Of a DNA stretch of 52,502 nucleotides, positions 43,493 through 52,502 are shown one piece after another; the stretch's first letter is position 1, and each line of letters begins with the position of its first letter. A model generated the notes under the pieces. That model ran no database searches. It was not told the origin of the DNA and was given only the letters and a program-made list of their open reading frames with translations. The position numbers and the translations under genes were made by a program. Source of the stretch: Marinobacter gelidimuriae (lineage in GTDB: Bacteria > Pseudomonadota > Gammaproteobacteria > Pseudomonadales > Oleiphilaceae); the NCBI RefSeq assembly GCF_000372805.1, contig NZ_KB889878.1, positions 1 through 52,502 on the forward strand, read 5' to 3'.

Positions 43493-44026
43493 CTATTTCT
43501 TCTTGGCTTCTTTGCGTCTTACCTGCTCATCCGCATAACGTACACCTTTGCCTTTATAAGGCTCGGGCGGACGGAAGGCGCGGATTTCAGCGGCGACTTG
43601 GCCAACCTGTTGCTTGTCGATACCGCGAATAATCACTTCCGTGTTTGACGGAGTTTCAACGGTAATTCCCTCGGGCAGCTCGTACGCAACGGGGTGAGAA
43701 AAACCCAGTGTCAGATTGAGCTTCGTACCTTGCGCCTGAGCCCGGTAACCCACACCGATCAGCTGGAGCTTACGCTCGAAGCCTGCGGTAACGCCGGTCA
43801 CCATATTACTGACCAAAGCGCGGGTTGTACCAGCAAGAGCGCGGGACTGTTTAGCACCATCACGGGCTGCAAAGCGTAGGAGATTTTCTTCCTGCTTTAC
43901 TTCAACCGCTTGGTGGATTGAAAACTGAAGCGCTCCTTTGGAGCCCTTTACGTTGATTTCCTGACCGTTCAGCTCCACTTCAACACCGGGAGGCAGCACG
44001 ACAGGATTATTGGCAACCCTGGACAT
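43493..44026 (-). CDS. rplF: 50S ribosomal protein L6
   Basis: 177 residues, made of two duplicated alpha/beta domains. The first (about 1-82) holds [35 protein letters not shown]. The second (about 83-177) holds [38 protein letters not shown]. The conserved C-terminal [26 protein letters not shown] contacts the sarcin-ricin loop region. Follows rpsH by 9 bp. Confidence 0.98.
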   Translation of the reverse strand: MSRVANNPVVLPPGVEVELNGQEINVKGSKGALQFSIHQAVEVKQEENLLRFAARDGAKQSRALAGTTRALVSNMVTGVTAGFERKLQLIGVGYRAQAQGTKLNLTLGFSHPVAYELPEGITVETPSNTEVIIRGIDKQQVGQVAAEIRAFRPPEPYKGKGVRYADEQVRRKEAKKK

Positions 44027-44035
44027 GTGTTTCTC

Positions 44036-44428
44036 CTAGAATACGGTGCAGATGACTTCGCCACCTACGCCGGCAGCACGTGCGGCGCGGTCTGTCATTA
44101 CGCCCTGAGACGTAGAAACAATCGCGACTCCCAAACCACCGGATACTTTCGGTAGCTTCGCAGCGCCTTTGTACTGGCGCAAACTCGGACGGCTAACACG
44201 GTCGATAGATTCAATAACCGGCTTGCCACCAAAGTACTTCAGAGTAATCGTCAGCTCAGGCTTGATGTCAGCCGTAACAACAAAATCTGCAACGTAACCT
44301 TCGTCCTTCAGGACTTGTGCCACGGAGATTTTCATCTTCGAGGACGGCATCTTAACGTCTGCTTTCAATGCCATCTGGGCATTACGGATACGTGTGAACA
44401 TATCCGCAAGCGTGTCTTGCATGCTCAT
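44036..44428 (-). CDS. rpsH: 30S ribosomal protein S8
   Basis: 130 residues from ATG 44428 ([22 protein letters not shown]), the family start; the longer open frame reads into the rpsN-rpsH gap. The C-terminal domain ends [34 protein letters not shown], the core of the 16S helix-21 binding site. In E. coli S8 is also the spc-operon repressor, binding mRNA near the rplE start. The equivalent site was not evaluated here. The 88-bp gap before it is the largest within the spc group. Confidence 0.97.
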   Translation of the reverse strand: MSMQDTLADMFTRIRNAQMALKADVKMPSSKMKISVAQVLKDEGYVADFVVTADIKPELTITLKYFGGKPVIESIDRVSRPSLRQYKGAAKLPKVSGGLGVAIVSTSQGVMTDRAARAAGVGGEVICTVF

Positions 44429-44516
44429 TGGTATGAGGCTCCTGATCTTTTTAGTTGTGCAGCGGCGCGCCGCACCGCTTACCAACAGGCTCCCGACCGC
44501 AGTCAGGAAGCCTATC

Positions 44517-44822
44517 TTACCAGCTTGCTTTGGTCAGACCCGGAACGTCACCGCGCATGCCGTACTCGCGGAGTTTAATCCGTGAAAGTTCGAACTTACG
44601 CAAGACGCCGTGTGGGCGACCCGTTATCTGGCAACGATTACGAAGACGCGAAGGAGATGCATCGCGAGGAAGCTGTTGTAGCTTCATCTGTGCATTCCAG
44701 CGGTCATCATCGCTGGTATTGGGGTTCTTGATAATTGCCTTGATCCCAGCACGCTTCGCTGCATATTTCGCAACGGTTAGCTCGCGCTTGAGCTCACGGT
44801 TTTTCATGGAAACCTTTGCCAT
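44517..44822 (-). CDS. rpsN: 30S ribosomal protein S14 (zinc-free form)
   Basis: 101 residues, the long type. [33 protein letters not shown] precedes the typical [54 protein letters not shown]. Only one Cys is present, so the CxxC zinc ribbon of the short form is absent. S14 helps assemble the 30S head. Located between rplE and rpsH. Confidence 0.98.
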   Translation of the reverse strand: MAKVSMKNRELKRELTVAKYAAKRAGIKAIIKNPNTSDDDRWNAQMKLQQLPRDASPSRLRNRCQITGRPHGVLRKFELSRIKLREYGMRGDVPGLTKASW

Positions 44823-44834
44823 TACTCTCGTTCC

Positions 44835-45374
44835 TTATTTCTTGAACGGAAAGCCAAACGCTTTCAACAGTTCACGACCTTCATCGTCGGTACCGGCAGA
44901 GGTGGTAATGGTAATATCCAGACCACGAATCTTATCAACCCTGTCGTATTCAATCTCAGGGAAGATGATCTGCTCACGCACACCCATGCTGTAGTTACCA
45001 CGGCCGTCGAACGACTTTGGGTTCAGACCGCGGAAGTCACGAATGCGGGGAACCGCAATGTGCACCAGACGATCAAAAAATTCCCACATACGCTCGCCAC
45101 GCAGAGTAACCTTGCAACCAATTGGCCAACCTTCACGGACTTTAAAACCCGCAACCGATTTGCGCGCCTTGGTCACAACCACTTTCTGACCCGCCAGGCG
45201 CTCAAGATCAGCGACTGCGTTATCAATCAGCTTTTTGTCACCGATAGCTTCACCAACACCCATGTTCAGGGTGATTTTCTGAATACGCGGCACCTGCATG
45301 ATGTTCTTGTAGCCGAACTCCTGCTGCAGGGCGGGTATCACTTCCGTACTGTACTGCTCTTTCATGTTCAGCAT
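44835..45374 (-). CDS. rplE: 50S ribosomal protein L5
   Basis: 179 residues from ATG 45374 ([24 protein letters not shown]), giving the standard length; a second Met (MKEQ, 45365) is a less likely start. Core motifs are [38 protein letters not shown] and [46 protein letters not shown]5 binds 5S rRNA and contacts P-site tRNA through a loop. Sixteen bases after rplX. Confidence 0.97.
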   Translation of the reverse strand: MLNMKEQYSTEVIPALQQEFGYKNIMQVPRIQKITLNMGVGEAIGDKKLIDNAVADLERLAGQKVVVTKARKSVAGFKVREGWPIGCKVTLRGERMWEFFDRLVHIAVPRIRDFRGLNPKSFDGRGNYSMGVREQIIFPEIEYDRVDKIRGLDITITTSAGTDDEGRELLKAFGFPFKK

Positions 45375-45389
45375 CGTAACCACCACCGC

Positions 45390-45710
45390 TTACTGGTTAT
45401 CGACAGCTTCTTTCGTCGCTTTGAAGATCCGCTGTTTTGCGCCGTCTTCCTTAATCTGGAAGCCAACACGATCGGCTTTGCCGGTCTGCGGATTAAAAAT
45501 AGCCACGTTAGAAGCCTGGATAGGCGCTTCTTTTTCGACGATGCCACCAGGGGTGCTCAGCGCCGGGTTTGGTTTGGTGTGCTTCTTCATCATGTTGATG
45601 CCAGAAACAACCACCTTACCATCGTCCTGAACTTTCAGGACTTTACCACGTTTGCCTTTGTCTTTCCCCGTAGTGACGATTACTTCGTCATCTCGTTTGA
45701 TCTTTTTCAT
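45390..45710 (-). CDS. rplX: 50S ribosomal protein L24
   Basis: 106 residues. The KOW motif is near the start: [47 protein letters not shown]. The rest of the beta barrel contains [31 protein letters not shown]24 is an assembly initiator protein bound at the 5' end of 23S rRNA, near the tunnel exit. Follows rplN by 17 bp. Confidence 0.98.
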   Translation of the reverse strand: MKKIKRDDEVIVTTGKDKGKRGKVLKVQDDGKVVVSGINMMKKHTKPNPALSTPGGIVEKEAPIQASNVAIFNPQTGKADRVGFQIKEDGAKQRIFKATKEAVDNQ

Positions 45711-45727
45711 GTCCGGCCTCTGGTCCT

Positions 45728-46096
45728 TTAAAGTACTTCGGGTGCCAGTGAGATAATCTTCATGAACTTCTCATTTCGCAGTTCACGGGTAACCGGTCCG
45801 AAGATACGGGTACCAATGGGTGCGTCCTGGGCGTTCAGAAGTACGGCCGCGTTGCCGTCAAAACGGATCAGAGATCCATCTGGACGACGCACACCTTTAC
45901 GGGTGCGCACTACGACAGCCTTCAGTACCTGGCCTTTTTTTACTTTACCGCGGGGAATGGCTTCCTTAACGGTTACCTTTATAATGTCCCCGATTGCAGC
46001 ATAACGCCTGTGTGAACCGCCCAGGACCTTGATGCACATCACCTGACGCGCACCGCTGTTATCCGCGACTTCAAGCATTGTTTGAGTCTGAATCAT
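45728..46096 (-). CDS. rplN: 50S ribosomal protein L14
   Basis: 122 residues: [75 protein letters not shown], highly conserved throughout. The C-terminus [22 protein letters not shown] is typical. L14 forms intersubunit bridges B5 and B8 and contacts L19. First gene of the spc segment, with an 18-bp gap after rpsQ, so there is no room for a strong separate promoter here. Confidence 0.98.
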   Translation of the reverse strand: MIQTQTMLEVADNSGARQVMCIKVLGGSHRRYAAIGDIIKVTVKEAIPRGKVKKGQVLKAVVVRTRKGVRRPDGSLIRFDGNAAVLLNAQDAPIGTRIFGPVTRELRNEKFMKIISLAPEVL

Positions 46097-46114
46097 GGTT
46101 GTTCTCCGGGCGAT

Positions 46115-46381
46115 TTACACCTTGGATGCATGTTCAGTGACTTCCACTAAGGCCCAGCTTTTGGTCTTGGAGACCGGGCGGGTTTCCTTAATGATCACAG
46201 TGTCACCGATATTGCACTGGTTGCTCTCATCGTGAGCATGGATCTTGGTTGAACGCTTCATGTACTTACCGTACAGAGGGTGCTTTACCTGACGCTCGAC
46301 CAACACCACGATGGACTTCTCCATCTTGTTGCTCACGACCTTGCCGCTCAGAGTTCTGGCAGTTTGGGTAGTTTCGGTCAT
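46115..46381 (-). CDS. rpsQ: 30S ribosomal protein S17
   Basis: 88 residues, an OB-fold protein. [81 protein letters not shown] is the family core. S17 is a primary 16S rRNA binder at the 5' domain. One base separates its start from the rpmC stop. Last gene of the S10 group by the E. coli division. Confidence 0.98.
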   Translation of the reverse strand: MTETTQTARTLSGKVVSNKMEKSIVVLVERQVKHPLYGKYMKRSTKIHAHDESNQCNIGDTVIIKETRPVSKTKSWALVEVTEHASKV

Positions 46382-46382
46382 G

Positions 46383-46574
46383 TCACTGTCCTGCCTTTTC
46401 GTTCAATACTGTTTTCACGCGAGCAATATCACGCTTCACCCCAGGGAGAAGATGAGACTGATTCAGCTGACCTGTCGCCTTACGCATGCGCAGGTTAAAC
46501 TGCTCCTTCAGGAGACCGATCAGCTCTTTGTTCAGCTCCTCGGCTGACTTTGCACGCAGCTCTGTTGCTTTCAT
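46383..46574 (-). CDS. rpmC: 50S ribosomal protein L29
   Basis: 63 residues from ATG 46574, the usual length; the preceding in-frame GTG (46577) would overlap rplP further. The start is [63 protein letters not shown], a two-helix hairpin. It sits at the tunnel exit beside L23. Its ATG shares bases with the rplP stop (TGATG), so translation is coupled. Confidence 0.97.
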   Translation of the reverse strand: MKATELRAKSAEELNKELIGLLKEQFNLRMRKATGQLNQSHLLPGVKRDIARVKTVLNEKAGQ

Positions 46575-46987
46575 CACATCACCGTCCTCGTTACGAAGGT
46601 GGTCTGTACCGGCAGCTTCGCAGCCGCCAGAGTGAAAGCTTCGCGTGCGATTTCTTCAGTCACACCTTCCATCTCATAGAGCATACGGCCCGGCTGAATT
46701 TCAGCCACCCAGTACTCGACAGAACCTTTACCTTTACCCATACGAACTTCCAGCGGCTTGCCAGTAATCGGCTTGTCCGGGAAGACGCGAATCCAAATCT
46801 TACCACCCCGCTTGATCTTACGGGTCATGGTACGACGTGCGGCTTCAATCTGGCGAGCAGTTATACGCCCGCGAGTAACCGCCTTCAATCCGTATTCACC
46901 GAAGCTCACCTTGTTAGCGCGGTGAGCAAGGCCGGTGTTGCGGCCCTTCATTACCTTGCGAAATTTGGTGCGTTTTGGTTGCAGCAT
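46574..46987 (-). CDS. rplP: 50S ribosomal protein L16
   Basis: 137 residues. [37 protein letters not shown] leads to [77 protein letters not shown]. The conserved RMGKGKG segment contains the Arg near residue 81 that YcfD hydroxylates in E. coli. L16 organises the A-site tRNA-binding region. It lies between rpsC and rpmC. Confidence 0.98.
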   Translation of the reverse strand: MLQPKRTKFRKVMKGRNTGLAHRANKVSFGEYGLKAVTRGRITARQIEAARRTMTRKIKRGGKIWIRVFPDKPITGKPLEVRMGKGKGSVEYWVAEIQPGRMLYEMEGVTEEIAREAFTLAAAKLPVQTTFVTRTVM

Positions 46988-46999
46988 AAGAGTGCCCCT

Positions 47000-47683
47000 T
47001 TACTTAGAACCTTTCTTCCCAGAGGCTTTCTTGTCAGCACGGACCTGTTCCATACCACCAAGAATCTCACCTTTGAAGATCCATACCTTGACGCCGATTA
47101 CGCCGTAAGTGGTATGCGCTTCGTAGGTTCCGTAATCAATATCTGCACGTAATGTGTGCAGCGGAACACGACCTTCGCGATACCACTCGGAACGGGCAAT
47201 TTCAGCTCCCCCGAGACGACCGCCAACCTGAATCTTGATACCCTTGGCGCCTTGACGCATAGCGTTCTGTACCGCGCGCTTCATAGCACGACGGAACATC
47301 ACACGGCGCTCCAGCTGACCGGCAACGTTTTGCGCTACCAAACGGGCATCCAGGTCCGGCTTGCGGACTTCTTCGATGTTGATGTGCACAGGCACACCCA
47401 TCATGTCGCTGACTTCACGACGAAGACGGTCAACATCTTCACCCTTCTTCCCGATAACAATACCCGGGCGGGCGGTATGGATCGTGATACGGGCGTTCTG
47501 AGCAGGGCGCTCGATCACAATCTTGCTGACAGACGCCTTTACCAGACGCTTGTCGAGGAATTCACGAACCTGAATGTCGTTCAACAGGTTTTTCGCGTAG
47601 TCCTTTTTATCGGCGTACCATACTGAGTTGTGCTCTTTGATCACACCCAGGCGAAAGCCGATCGGATTTACTTTATGACCCAT
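47000..47683 (-). CDS. rpsC: 30S ribosomal protein S3
   Basis: 227 residues: [44 protein letters not shown] domain (about 40-110) holds [15 protein letters not shown], the GxxG-type RNA-binding loop. The C-terminal domain has [53 protein letters not shown]3 lines the mRNA entry channel with S4 and S5 and has helicase activity. The tail is Lys/Gly-rich. Confidence 0.98.
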   Translation of the reverse strand: MGHKVNPIGFRLGVIKEHNSVWYADKKDYAKNLLNDIQVREFLDKRLVKASVSKIVIERPAQNARITIHTARPGIVIGKKGEDVDRLRREVSDMMGVPVHINIEEVRKPDLDARLVAQNVAGQLERRVMFRRAMKRAVQNAMRQGAKGIKIQVGGRLGGAEIARSEWYREGRVPLHTLRADIDYGTYEAHTTYGVIGVKVWIFKGEILGGMEQVRADKKASGKKGSK

Positions 47684-47694
47684 CTGAGCATCTC

Positions 47695-48027
47695 CTACTT
47701 GTCGGCGACCTTGACGGTGATATGGCAGGTGCGCTTCATAATTCTGTCAGCGCGCCCCTTGGCTCGAGCTTTAATTCGCTTGAGCGTTGGGCCCTCATCC
47801 ACCATAACAGTGGAGACCCGCAGATCATCTACGTCCAGACCTTCGTTATGCTCAGCGTTAGCAATTGCGGACTCAAGAGCTTTCTTGAGAATCCCAGCTG
47901 CTTTCTTAGGGCTGAAAGTCAAAATATTCAGAGCGTCCTCAACAGCCTTGCCGCGAACCTGATCGGCAACAAGACGAGCTTTCTGAGCTGAGAGGCGAGC
48001 GCCCTTATACTTGGCTGCTACTTCCAT
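47695..48027 (-). CDS. rplV: 50S ribosomal protein L22
   Basis: 110 residues from ATG 48027 ([27 protein letters not shown]), matching the family start; an in-frame ATG five codons upstream lies in the rpsS-rplV gap. The long beta hairpin that lines the exit tunnel is near [37 protein letters not shown]. Mutations in this hairpin give macrolide resistance in other bacteria; the motif looks wild type. Confidence 0.97.
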   Translation of the reverse strand: MEVAAKYKGARLSAQKARLVADQVRGKAVEDALNILTFSPKKAAGILKKALESAIANAEHNEGLDVDDLRVSTVMVDEGPTLKRIKARAKGRADRIMKRTCHITVKVADK

Positions 48028-48044
48028 TTCATTTCCCCTCACAA

Positions 48045-48320
48045 TCAGCGTTTCGCTTTCTTGTCGGCCGAATGGCCACGATAAGTACGCGTTGCTGCGA
48101 ACTCACCTAGTTTATGACCGACCATATCTTCGGTGACATAAACCGGCACGTGTTGCTTACCGTTGTGGACTGCGATGGTCAAGCCTACGAACTCTGGGAA
48201 AATCGTGGAACGGCGCGACCAGGTCTTAATTGGTCGCTTGTCGTTCACTTCCAGAGCTGCCTCGACCTTCTTCAACAGATGCAGGTCTATGAAAGGACCT
48301 TTCTTTAAAGAACGTGGCAC
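48045..48320 (-). CDS. rpsS: 30S ribosomal protein S19
   Basis: 91 residues. [91 protein letters not shown] is the complete family fold. S19 sits in the 30S head with S13 and contacts A-site tRNA. It lies between rplB and rplV. Confidence 0.98.
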   Translation of the reverse strand: MPRSLKKGPFIDLHLLKKVEAALEVNDKRPIKTWSRRSTIFPEFVGLTIAVHNGKQHVPVYVTEDMVGHKLGEFAATRTYRGHSADKKAKR

Positions 48321-48343
48321 AGCATTTACCTCTATGTAGTCGT

Positions 48344-49171
48344 TTACTTGGCTGAACGACGACGTACTATCATCTTATCAGTACGCTTGTTCTTACGAGT
48401 CTTATGCCCTTTGGTCGGAACACCCCATGGAGTAACTGGGTGACGCCCGCCAGAGGTACGCCCTTCACCACCACCGTGTGGGTGGTCAACTGGGTTCATA
48501 GCCACACCGCGTACCGTTGGACGCTTTCCGCGCCAACGTGATGCACCCGCTTTACCAAGCCGCTTGAGACTGTGTTCACTGTTGGATACTTCACCCAACG
48601 TAGCACGGCAATCAACAAGCACCTTTCGCATTTCACCTGAGCGCAGGCGGATAGTCGCGTAAGCGCCTTCCCGAGCAACCAGCTGTACGGATGCGCCCGC
48701 AGAGCGAGCCAACTGTGCACCTTTACCAGGCTTGAGCTCAACGCAATGGATCACAGAACCAACCGGGATATTCCGCAGCGGCAATGTACTTCCCACCTTG
48801 ATAGGCGCGTCGATTCCTGAGCGCACAGGCTCACCGATCTGCATGCCCTTGGGAGCGATAATGTAACGGCGCTCGCCATCGGCGTACTTGATCAGCGCGA
48901 TGTGCGCCGAGCGGTTAGGATCGTATTCAATGCGCTCGATTGTCGCAGGAATACCATCTTTAATCCGCTTGAAGTCTATTATGCGGTAGTGCTGTTTATG
49001 GCCACCACCGATGTGACGGGTAGTGATACGGCCATTATTATTACGGCCACCCGACTTGCTTTGCGATTCGACCAACGGTTCGTAAGGGCGCCCTTTGTGT
49101 AAATCCGGGTTGTACAGCTTTACAACGTGACGGCGTCCGGGAGATGTTGGCTTGGTTTTGACGATCGGCAT
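48344..49171 (-). CDS. rplB: 50S ribosomal protein L2
   Basis: 275 residues. The N-terminal OB-like and SH3-like domains contain [54 protein letters not shown]. The C-terminal [33 protein letters not shown] carries the conserved His (HPHGGGEG, about residue 229) needed for peptidyl-transferase function. L2 is one of the most conserved ribosomal proteins, at bridge B7b. Between rplW and rpsS. Confidence 0.98.
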   Translation of the reverse strand: MPIVKTKPTSPGRRHVVKLYNPDLHKGRPYEPLVESQSKSGGRNNNGRITTRHIGGGHKQHYRIIDFKRIKDGIPATIERIEYDPNRSAHIALIKYADGERRYIIAPKGMQIGEPVRSGIDAPIKVGSTLPLRNIPVGSVIHCVELKPGKGAQLARSAGASVQLVAREGAYATIRLRSGEMRKVLVDCRATLGEVSNSEHSLKRLGKAGASRWRGKRPTVRGVAMNPVDHPHGGGEGRTSGGRHPVTPWGVPTKGHKTRKNKRTDKMIVRRRSAK

Positions 49172-49188
49172 ATTACGACCCCTTTACC

Positions 49189-49482
49189 TTATTCCACATC
49201 CAGAAAATCGATGTCCTGACCTTCAGCCAGCTTTACATAAGCCTTACGAATGTCATTACGCTTGCCGAACCCGCGAGCTGTGCGTTTAAGCTTGCCCTTA
49301 CGATTCAGAACCTGAACACCTTCGACGGTGACGTTGAACAATTGCTCAACGGCTTTTTTTATCTCGGGCTTGGTGGCGTCCGGGGCGACCCGAAACACTA
49401 CCTGACCGTGTTCGGCCACACGAGATGCTTTCTCCGATACGTGAGGCCCTAAAAGAACCTTATAGATACGTTCCTGATTCAT
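49189..49482 (-). CDS. rplW: 50S ribosomal protein L23
   Basis: 97 residues: [94 protein letters not shown]23 is the docking point for trigger factor and SRP at the tunnel exit. The conserved EKASR and VEQLF segments are present. Its start overlaps the rplD stop by 4 bp (ATGA). Confidence 0.98.
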   Translation of the reverse strand: MNQERIYKVLLGPHVSEKASRVAEHGQVVFRVAPDATKPEIKKAVEQLFNVTVEGVQVLNRKGKLKRTARGFGKRNDIRKAYVKLAEGQDIDFLDVE

Positions 49483-50084
49483 CCCAGCATCTCCTCGATT
49501 TTCTTCAGAGCGGGAACAGTCACCACGATTTTCTCGTGAGCAACCAGGCTAACCGGATCCAGACCAGCAACATCACGCACATCGACGTGAGGCACGTTGC
49601 GCGAGGCCAGGTGCAGGTTCTGATCAAGATTTTCCGACAGGATCAGCACGTTGCTTAAACCCATGTCAGCCAATTTGGCAGTAAAGGCCTTGGTCTTGGG
49701 GGTGTCGATTGAAAAATCGTCAACCACAATCAGGCGCTCCTGACGGACCAGCTCGGACAAAATGGAGCGCATTGCAGCGCGGTACATTTTACGGTTTACC
49801 TTTTGCGCGTAGCTGCGAGGCTTCGCTGCAAAGGTAACACCACCGGAGCGCCAAATTGGGCTGCGGATAGTACCAGCACGGGCACGACCAGTACCCTTCT
49901 GACGCCAAGGCTTCTTACCACCACCCCTGACTTCTGAACGGGTCTTCTGAGCCTTGGTACCCTGACGGCCAGCAGCCATATAGGCTACAACTACCTGGTG
50001 AACCAGTGCTTCATTAAAATCTTTTGCGAAAGTAGCCTCGGAAACCGTAATTCCCTGACCGCTACCTGTAATTGTCAATTCCAT
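49479..50084 (-). CDS. rplD: 50S ribosomal protein L4
   Basis: 201 residues. The long tunnel-lining loop (about 40-90) has [45 protein letters not shown]. The core includes [61 protein letters not shown]. In E. coli L4 also represses the S10 operon, acting on transcription and translation through the leader; the leader here is short (about 55 nt), so that mechanism is uncertain. Between rplC and rplW. Confidence 0.98.
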   Translation of the reverse strand: MELTITGSGQGITVSEATFAKDFNEALVHQVVVAYMAAGRQGTKAQKTRSEVRGGGKKPWRQKGTGRARAGTIRSPIWRSGGVTFAAKPRSYAQKVNRKMYRAAMRSILSELVRQERLIVVDDFSIDTPKTKAFTAKLADMGLSNVLILSENLDQNLHLASRNVPHVDVRDVAGLDPVSLVAHEKIVVTVPALKKIEEMLG

Positions 50085-50095
50085 CGAACCGCTCC

Positions 50096-50734
50096 TCAGG
50101 CTTTAACAGCAGGCTTGATGACAACATCGCCACCAGTCGCGCCGGGGACGGCACCACTAACCAGCAGAAGATTGCGCTCAGCGTCGACACGGACAATTTT
50201 CAGGTTCTGCACAGTAACCTGCGCATTACCCATCTGGCCCGCCATCTTTTTGCCTTTGAATACCTTGCCCGGAGTCTGGTTTTGACCAATGGAACCCGGA
50301 GCACGGTGAGACAGGGAGTTACCGTGGGTAGCATCCTGCATGGCGAAGTTCCAGCGCTTTACGCCACCCTGGAAACCTTTACCTTTAGATGTACCTGTGG
50401 TGTCAACGGCCTGACCGTCTTCAAAGACTGACGCAGTAATTTCGCCGCCGGCAACCAGGTCTTCACCTTCGCCGTCTGCCAAACGAAATTCCCATACGCT
50501 ACGGCCCGCTTCTACACCGGCTTTTGCGAAATGGCCTGCCGCACTCTTGTTAACACGAGAGGAACGACGCGAACCCACGGTTATCTGAACCGCACGGTAG
50601 CCGTCGTTTTCAAGAGTTTTAAGTTGGGTGATGCGGTTAGAATCAACCTCGATCACCGTTACGGGCAACGCTTGCCCGTCTTCCGTAAATATACGGGTCA
50701 TACCGGCCTTACGACCGACGATACCAATTGCCAT
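50096..50734 (-). CDS. rplC: 50S ribosomal protein L3
   Basis: 212 residues: [39 protein letters not shown] at the start, and an internal loop that reaches the peptidyl-transferase centre. The segment [52 protein letters not shown] contains the Gln of [10 protein letters not shown] that PrmB methylates in E. coli. L3 is an early assembly protein. Located 75 bp after rpsJ. Confidence 0.98.
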   Translation of the reverse strand: MAIGIVGRKAGMTRIFTEDGQALPVTVIEVDSNRITQLKTLENDGYRAVQITVGSRRSSRVNKSAAGHFAKAGVEAGRSVWEFRLADGEGEDLVAGGEITASVFEDGQAVDTTGTSKGKGFQGGVKRWNFAMQDATHGNSLSHRAPGSIGQNQTPGKVFKGKKMAGQMGNAQVTVQNLKIVRVDAERNLLLVSGAVPGATGGDVVIKPAVKA

Positions 50735-50809
50735 GTTTCACCTCTAAGTGTACGGGGCTTGCACCCTCTATGGCCTTATGACAGTTACACAGGTTAATAC
50801 CGGGCGGTA

Positions 50810-51121
50810 TTAACCGAGGCTGATCTGAACGTCTACACCTGCTGCCAGGTCTAGTTTCATCAAAGCATCTACTGTCTTTTCCGTCGGCTCAACAATGTCG
50901 AGCAAACGCTTATGGGTACGAATTTCATACTGGTCGCGCGCGTCTTTGTTGACGTGCGGTGAAACCAGAATCGTGAACTTTTCCTTGCGCGTAGGCAATG
51001 GAATAGGTCCGCGCACCTGAGCGCCGGTCCGCTTAGCGGTGTCGACAATCTCTTGCGTAGACTGGTCGATCAGGCGGTAATCGAACGCCTTCAACCGAAT
51101 CCGAATCTTTTGGCTTTGCAT
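50810..51121 (-). CDS. rpsJ: 30S ribosomal protein S10 / NusE
   Basis: 103 residues from ATG 51121 ([26 protein letters not shown]), the family start and length; a longer reading would translate the leader. [56 protein letters not shown] completes the protein. S10 also acts as NusE in transcription antitermination with NusB and NusG. It opens the S10 operon, about 60 bp downstream of a near-consensus promoter. Confidence 0.98.
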   Translation of the reverse strand: MQSQKIRIRLKAFDYRLIDQSTQEIVDTAKRTGAQVRGPIPLPTRKEKFTILVSPHVNKDARDQYEIRTHKRLLDIVEPTEKTVDALMKLDLAAGVDVQISLG

Positions 51122-51181
51122 GTTGCACCAAACTCCACTCGTAGCAGCGAACCCGTCGCTGACCTTCAAAAAAGGAGCCGC

Positions 51182-51210
51182 ATTGTATGCATAATAAACA
51201 ACCCTGTCAA
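51182..51210 (-). promoter_or_regulatory. Sigma-70 promoter of the S10 ribosomal operon
   Basis: On the minus strand TTGACA (51210-51205) is a perfect -35 box. A 17-bp spacer separates it from TACAAT (51187-51182), a 5-of-6 match to the -10 box. Transcription should start near 51175, giving an untranslated leader of about 55 nt before rpsJ. It lies downstream of the tuf terminator, so S10 is transcribed independently of tuf. Confidence 0.85.
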
Positions 51211-51259
51211 CAGCTATGCTGATTGGCTCGGCCGACGCATACATTGCAACTGAAATAGG

Positions 51260-51288
51260 AAAAGGGGCTGATCAAGTCAGCCCCTTTT
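51260..51288. terminator. Terminator between tuf and the S10 operon
   Basis: The stem GGGGCTGA / TCAGCCCC is extended by four A/T pairs and closes on a TCAAG loop. The flanking A and T tracts make it symmetric. It is 19 bp past the tuf stop on the minus strand. Confidence 0.85.
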
Positions 51289-51306
51289 CCAGACCCTACG
51301 AGTAGA

Positions 51307-52502
51307 TTACTCGAGAATCTTGGCAACAACACCGGCGCCTACGGTACGGCCGCCTTCGCGAATCGCGAAGCGCAGACCATCTTCCATGGCGATCGGAGCA
51401 ATCAACGTCACTTCCATCTTCACGTTATCACCTGGCATAACCATTTCTACGCCTTCTGGCAACTCACAAGCACCGGTGACATCGGTGGTACGGAAGTAGA
51501 ACTGCGGGCGATAGCCCTTGAAGAACGGCGTATGACGACCGCCTTCGTTTTTGCTCAGTACGTACACTTCGCACTCAAACTTGGTGTGCGGCTTCATGCT
51601 GCCTGGCTTACACAGAACCTGACCACGCTCAACGTCGTCACGCTTGGTGCCGCGCAACAGTACGCCAACGTTCTCGCCTGCACGACCTTCGTCGAGCAGC
51701 TTGCGGAACATTTCAACGCCGGTGCAAACCGTTTTGACCGTGTCTTTGAGACCAACGATTTCCACTTCTCCGCCAATCTTGACAACACCACGCTCTACAC
51801 GACCGGTTACAACTGTACCACGGCCAGAGATAGAGAATACGTCTTCGATAGGCATCAGGAACGGCAGATTAATCGCACGCTCAGGCTCGGGGATGTACGA
51901 ATCCAGCGCTTCTACCAGCTTACGAACAGCGGTAGTGCCCATTTCGTTGTCATCACGACCTTCCAGAGCCATCAACGCAGAACCGGTGATGATCGGAGTG
52001 TCGTCAGCCGGGAAGTCGTACATTTCCAGCAGATCGCGTACTTCCATTTCTACCAGCTCAAGCAGCTCTTCATCGTCAACCATGTCCGCTTTGTTCAGGA
52101 ACACAACGATGTAAGGAACGCCTACCTGACGTGACAGCAGGATGTGCTCGCGGGTCTGCGGCATGGGGCCGTCAGCAGCGGAGCAAACCAGGATAGCGCC
52201 GTCCATCTGCGCCGCACCGGTGATCATGTTTTTCACATAGTCAGCGTGGCCCGGGCAATCTACGTGTGCGTAGTGACGGTTCGGGGAATCGTACTCAACG
52301 TGAGACGTGGCGATGGTAATACCACGCGCCCGTTCTTCCGGAGCGTTATCGATCGAATCGAAGGCGCTCGCAGAACCTGTTCCCCATACGTCGTGACATA
52401 CACGCGTCAGGGCAGCTGTCAGAGTGGTCTTACCATGGTCAACGTGACCAATGGTGCCCACGTTCAAGTGTGGCTTCTTACGTTCGAATTTAGATTTAGA
52501 CA
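51307..52502 (-). CDS. tuf: Elongation factor Tu (lacks the first base of the start codon)
   Basis: 398 residues. The window ends one base short: the last two bases read TG, followed by [27 protein letters not shown]1 is GHVDHGKT (about 19-26), the switch region is [35 protein letters not shown], and G4 is NKAD. The domain II/III boundary follows, with the C-terminal [15 protein letters not shown]. It delivers aminoacyl-tRNA to the ribosome. The first switch-flanking segment, [19 protein letters not shown], is unusual in that SAS replaces the common KVE. The neighbouring fusA would lie just outside the window. A second tuf copy may exist elsewhere, as is common in gammaproteobacteria. Confidence 0.97.
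   Translation of the reverse strand, partial: SKSKFERKKPHLNVGTIGHVDHGKTTLTAALTRVCHDVWGTGSASAFDSIDNAPEERARGITIATSHVEYDSPNRHYAHVDCPGHADYVKNMITGAAQMDGAILVCSAADGPMPQTREHILLSRQVGVPYIVVFLNKADMVDDEELLELVEMEVRDLLEMYDFPADDTPIITGSALMALEGRDDNEMGTTAVRKLVEALDSYIPEPERAINLPFLMPIEDVFSISGRGTVVTGRVERGVVKIGGEVEIVGLKDTVKTVCTGVEMFRKLLDEGRAGENVGVLLRGTKRDDVERGQVLCKPGSMKPHTKFECEVYVLSKNEGGRHTPFFKGYRPQFYFRTTDVTGACELPEGVEMVMPGDNVKMEVTLIAPIAMEDGLRFAIREGGRTVGAGVVAKILE

Overview
The window is a stretch of gammaproteobacterial chromosome. The signs are the S10-spc-alpha ribosomal order, a glnA-ntrB-ntrC nitrogen block, an MSHA-type pilus cluster next to ssb and uvrA, and typA, pip and dtd. Overall protein similarity and gene order suggest a marine Marinobacter-like or related Alteromonadales/Pseudomonadales organism. 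That assignment is an inference, because no rRNA gene is present.

Layout. Positions 1-3268 hold a periplasmic copper module: a partial multicopper oxidase and a cupredoxin on the minus strand, divergent from an OmpR-type response regulator and a PhoQ-like sensor kinase. Positions 3260-8694, all minus strand, hold a truncated CYTH triphosphatase gene, a porin, a truncated D-aminoacyl-tRNA deacylase, prolyl iminopeptidase and TypA/BipA. Positions 8695-14138, plus strand, are the nitrogen block: glnA with a sigma-54 promoter and two NtrC-like sites, a DUF4124 protein, ntrB and ntrC. A decayed DUF3141 (PHA-synthase-like) gene and several 25-bp palindromic REP elements follow. Positions 14710-32297, minus strand, are a nearly complete MSHA pilus locus (mshI J K L M N E G B A C D O P, a broken mshQ-like gene, then mshQ), preceded by ssb and a YajR-like MFS transporter. 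uvrA diverges on the plus strand (34461-37304). Positions 37511-51121, minus strand, are the complete S10, spc and alpha ribosomal operons (rpsJ to rplQ, including secY, rpmJ and rpoA). tuf, missing one base of its start codon, closes the window.

How the genes work together. NtrB/NtrC should control glnA through the sites seen upstream of it. The msh genes encode one machine: inner-membrane assembly proteins (I, J, K, N), secretin (L), ATPases (E, M), platform (G), major and minor pilins (A, B, C, D, O, P) and the large surface protein MshQ. mshF and mshH are absent from their usual places. The ribosomal block is transcribed from a near-consensus sigma-70 promoter just upstream of rpsJ, insulated from tuf by a terminator.

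The most unusual feature is a set of four 'head-to-tail' gene relics within about 16 kb: CYTH, dtd, DUF3141 and an mshQ paralogue. Each keeps its native N-terminus and downstream sequence but has lost the middle. Two are perfectly in frame. A second theme is a 25-bp palindrome (arms GGGGACAGATT / AATCTGTCCCC) present seven times at three intergenic sites, one of which supplies the stop codon of ntrC.
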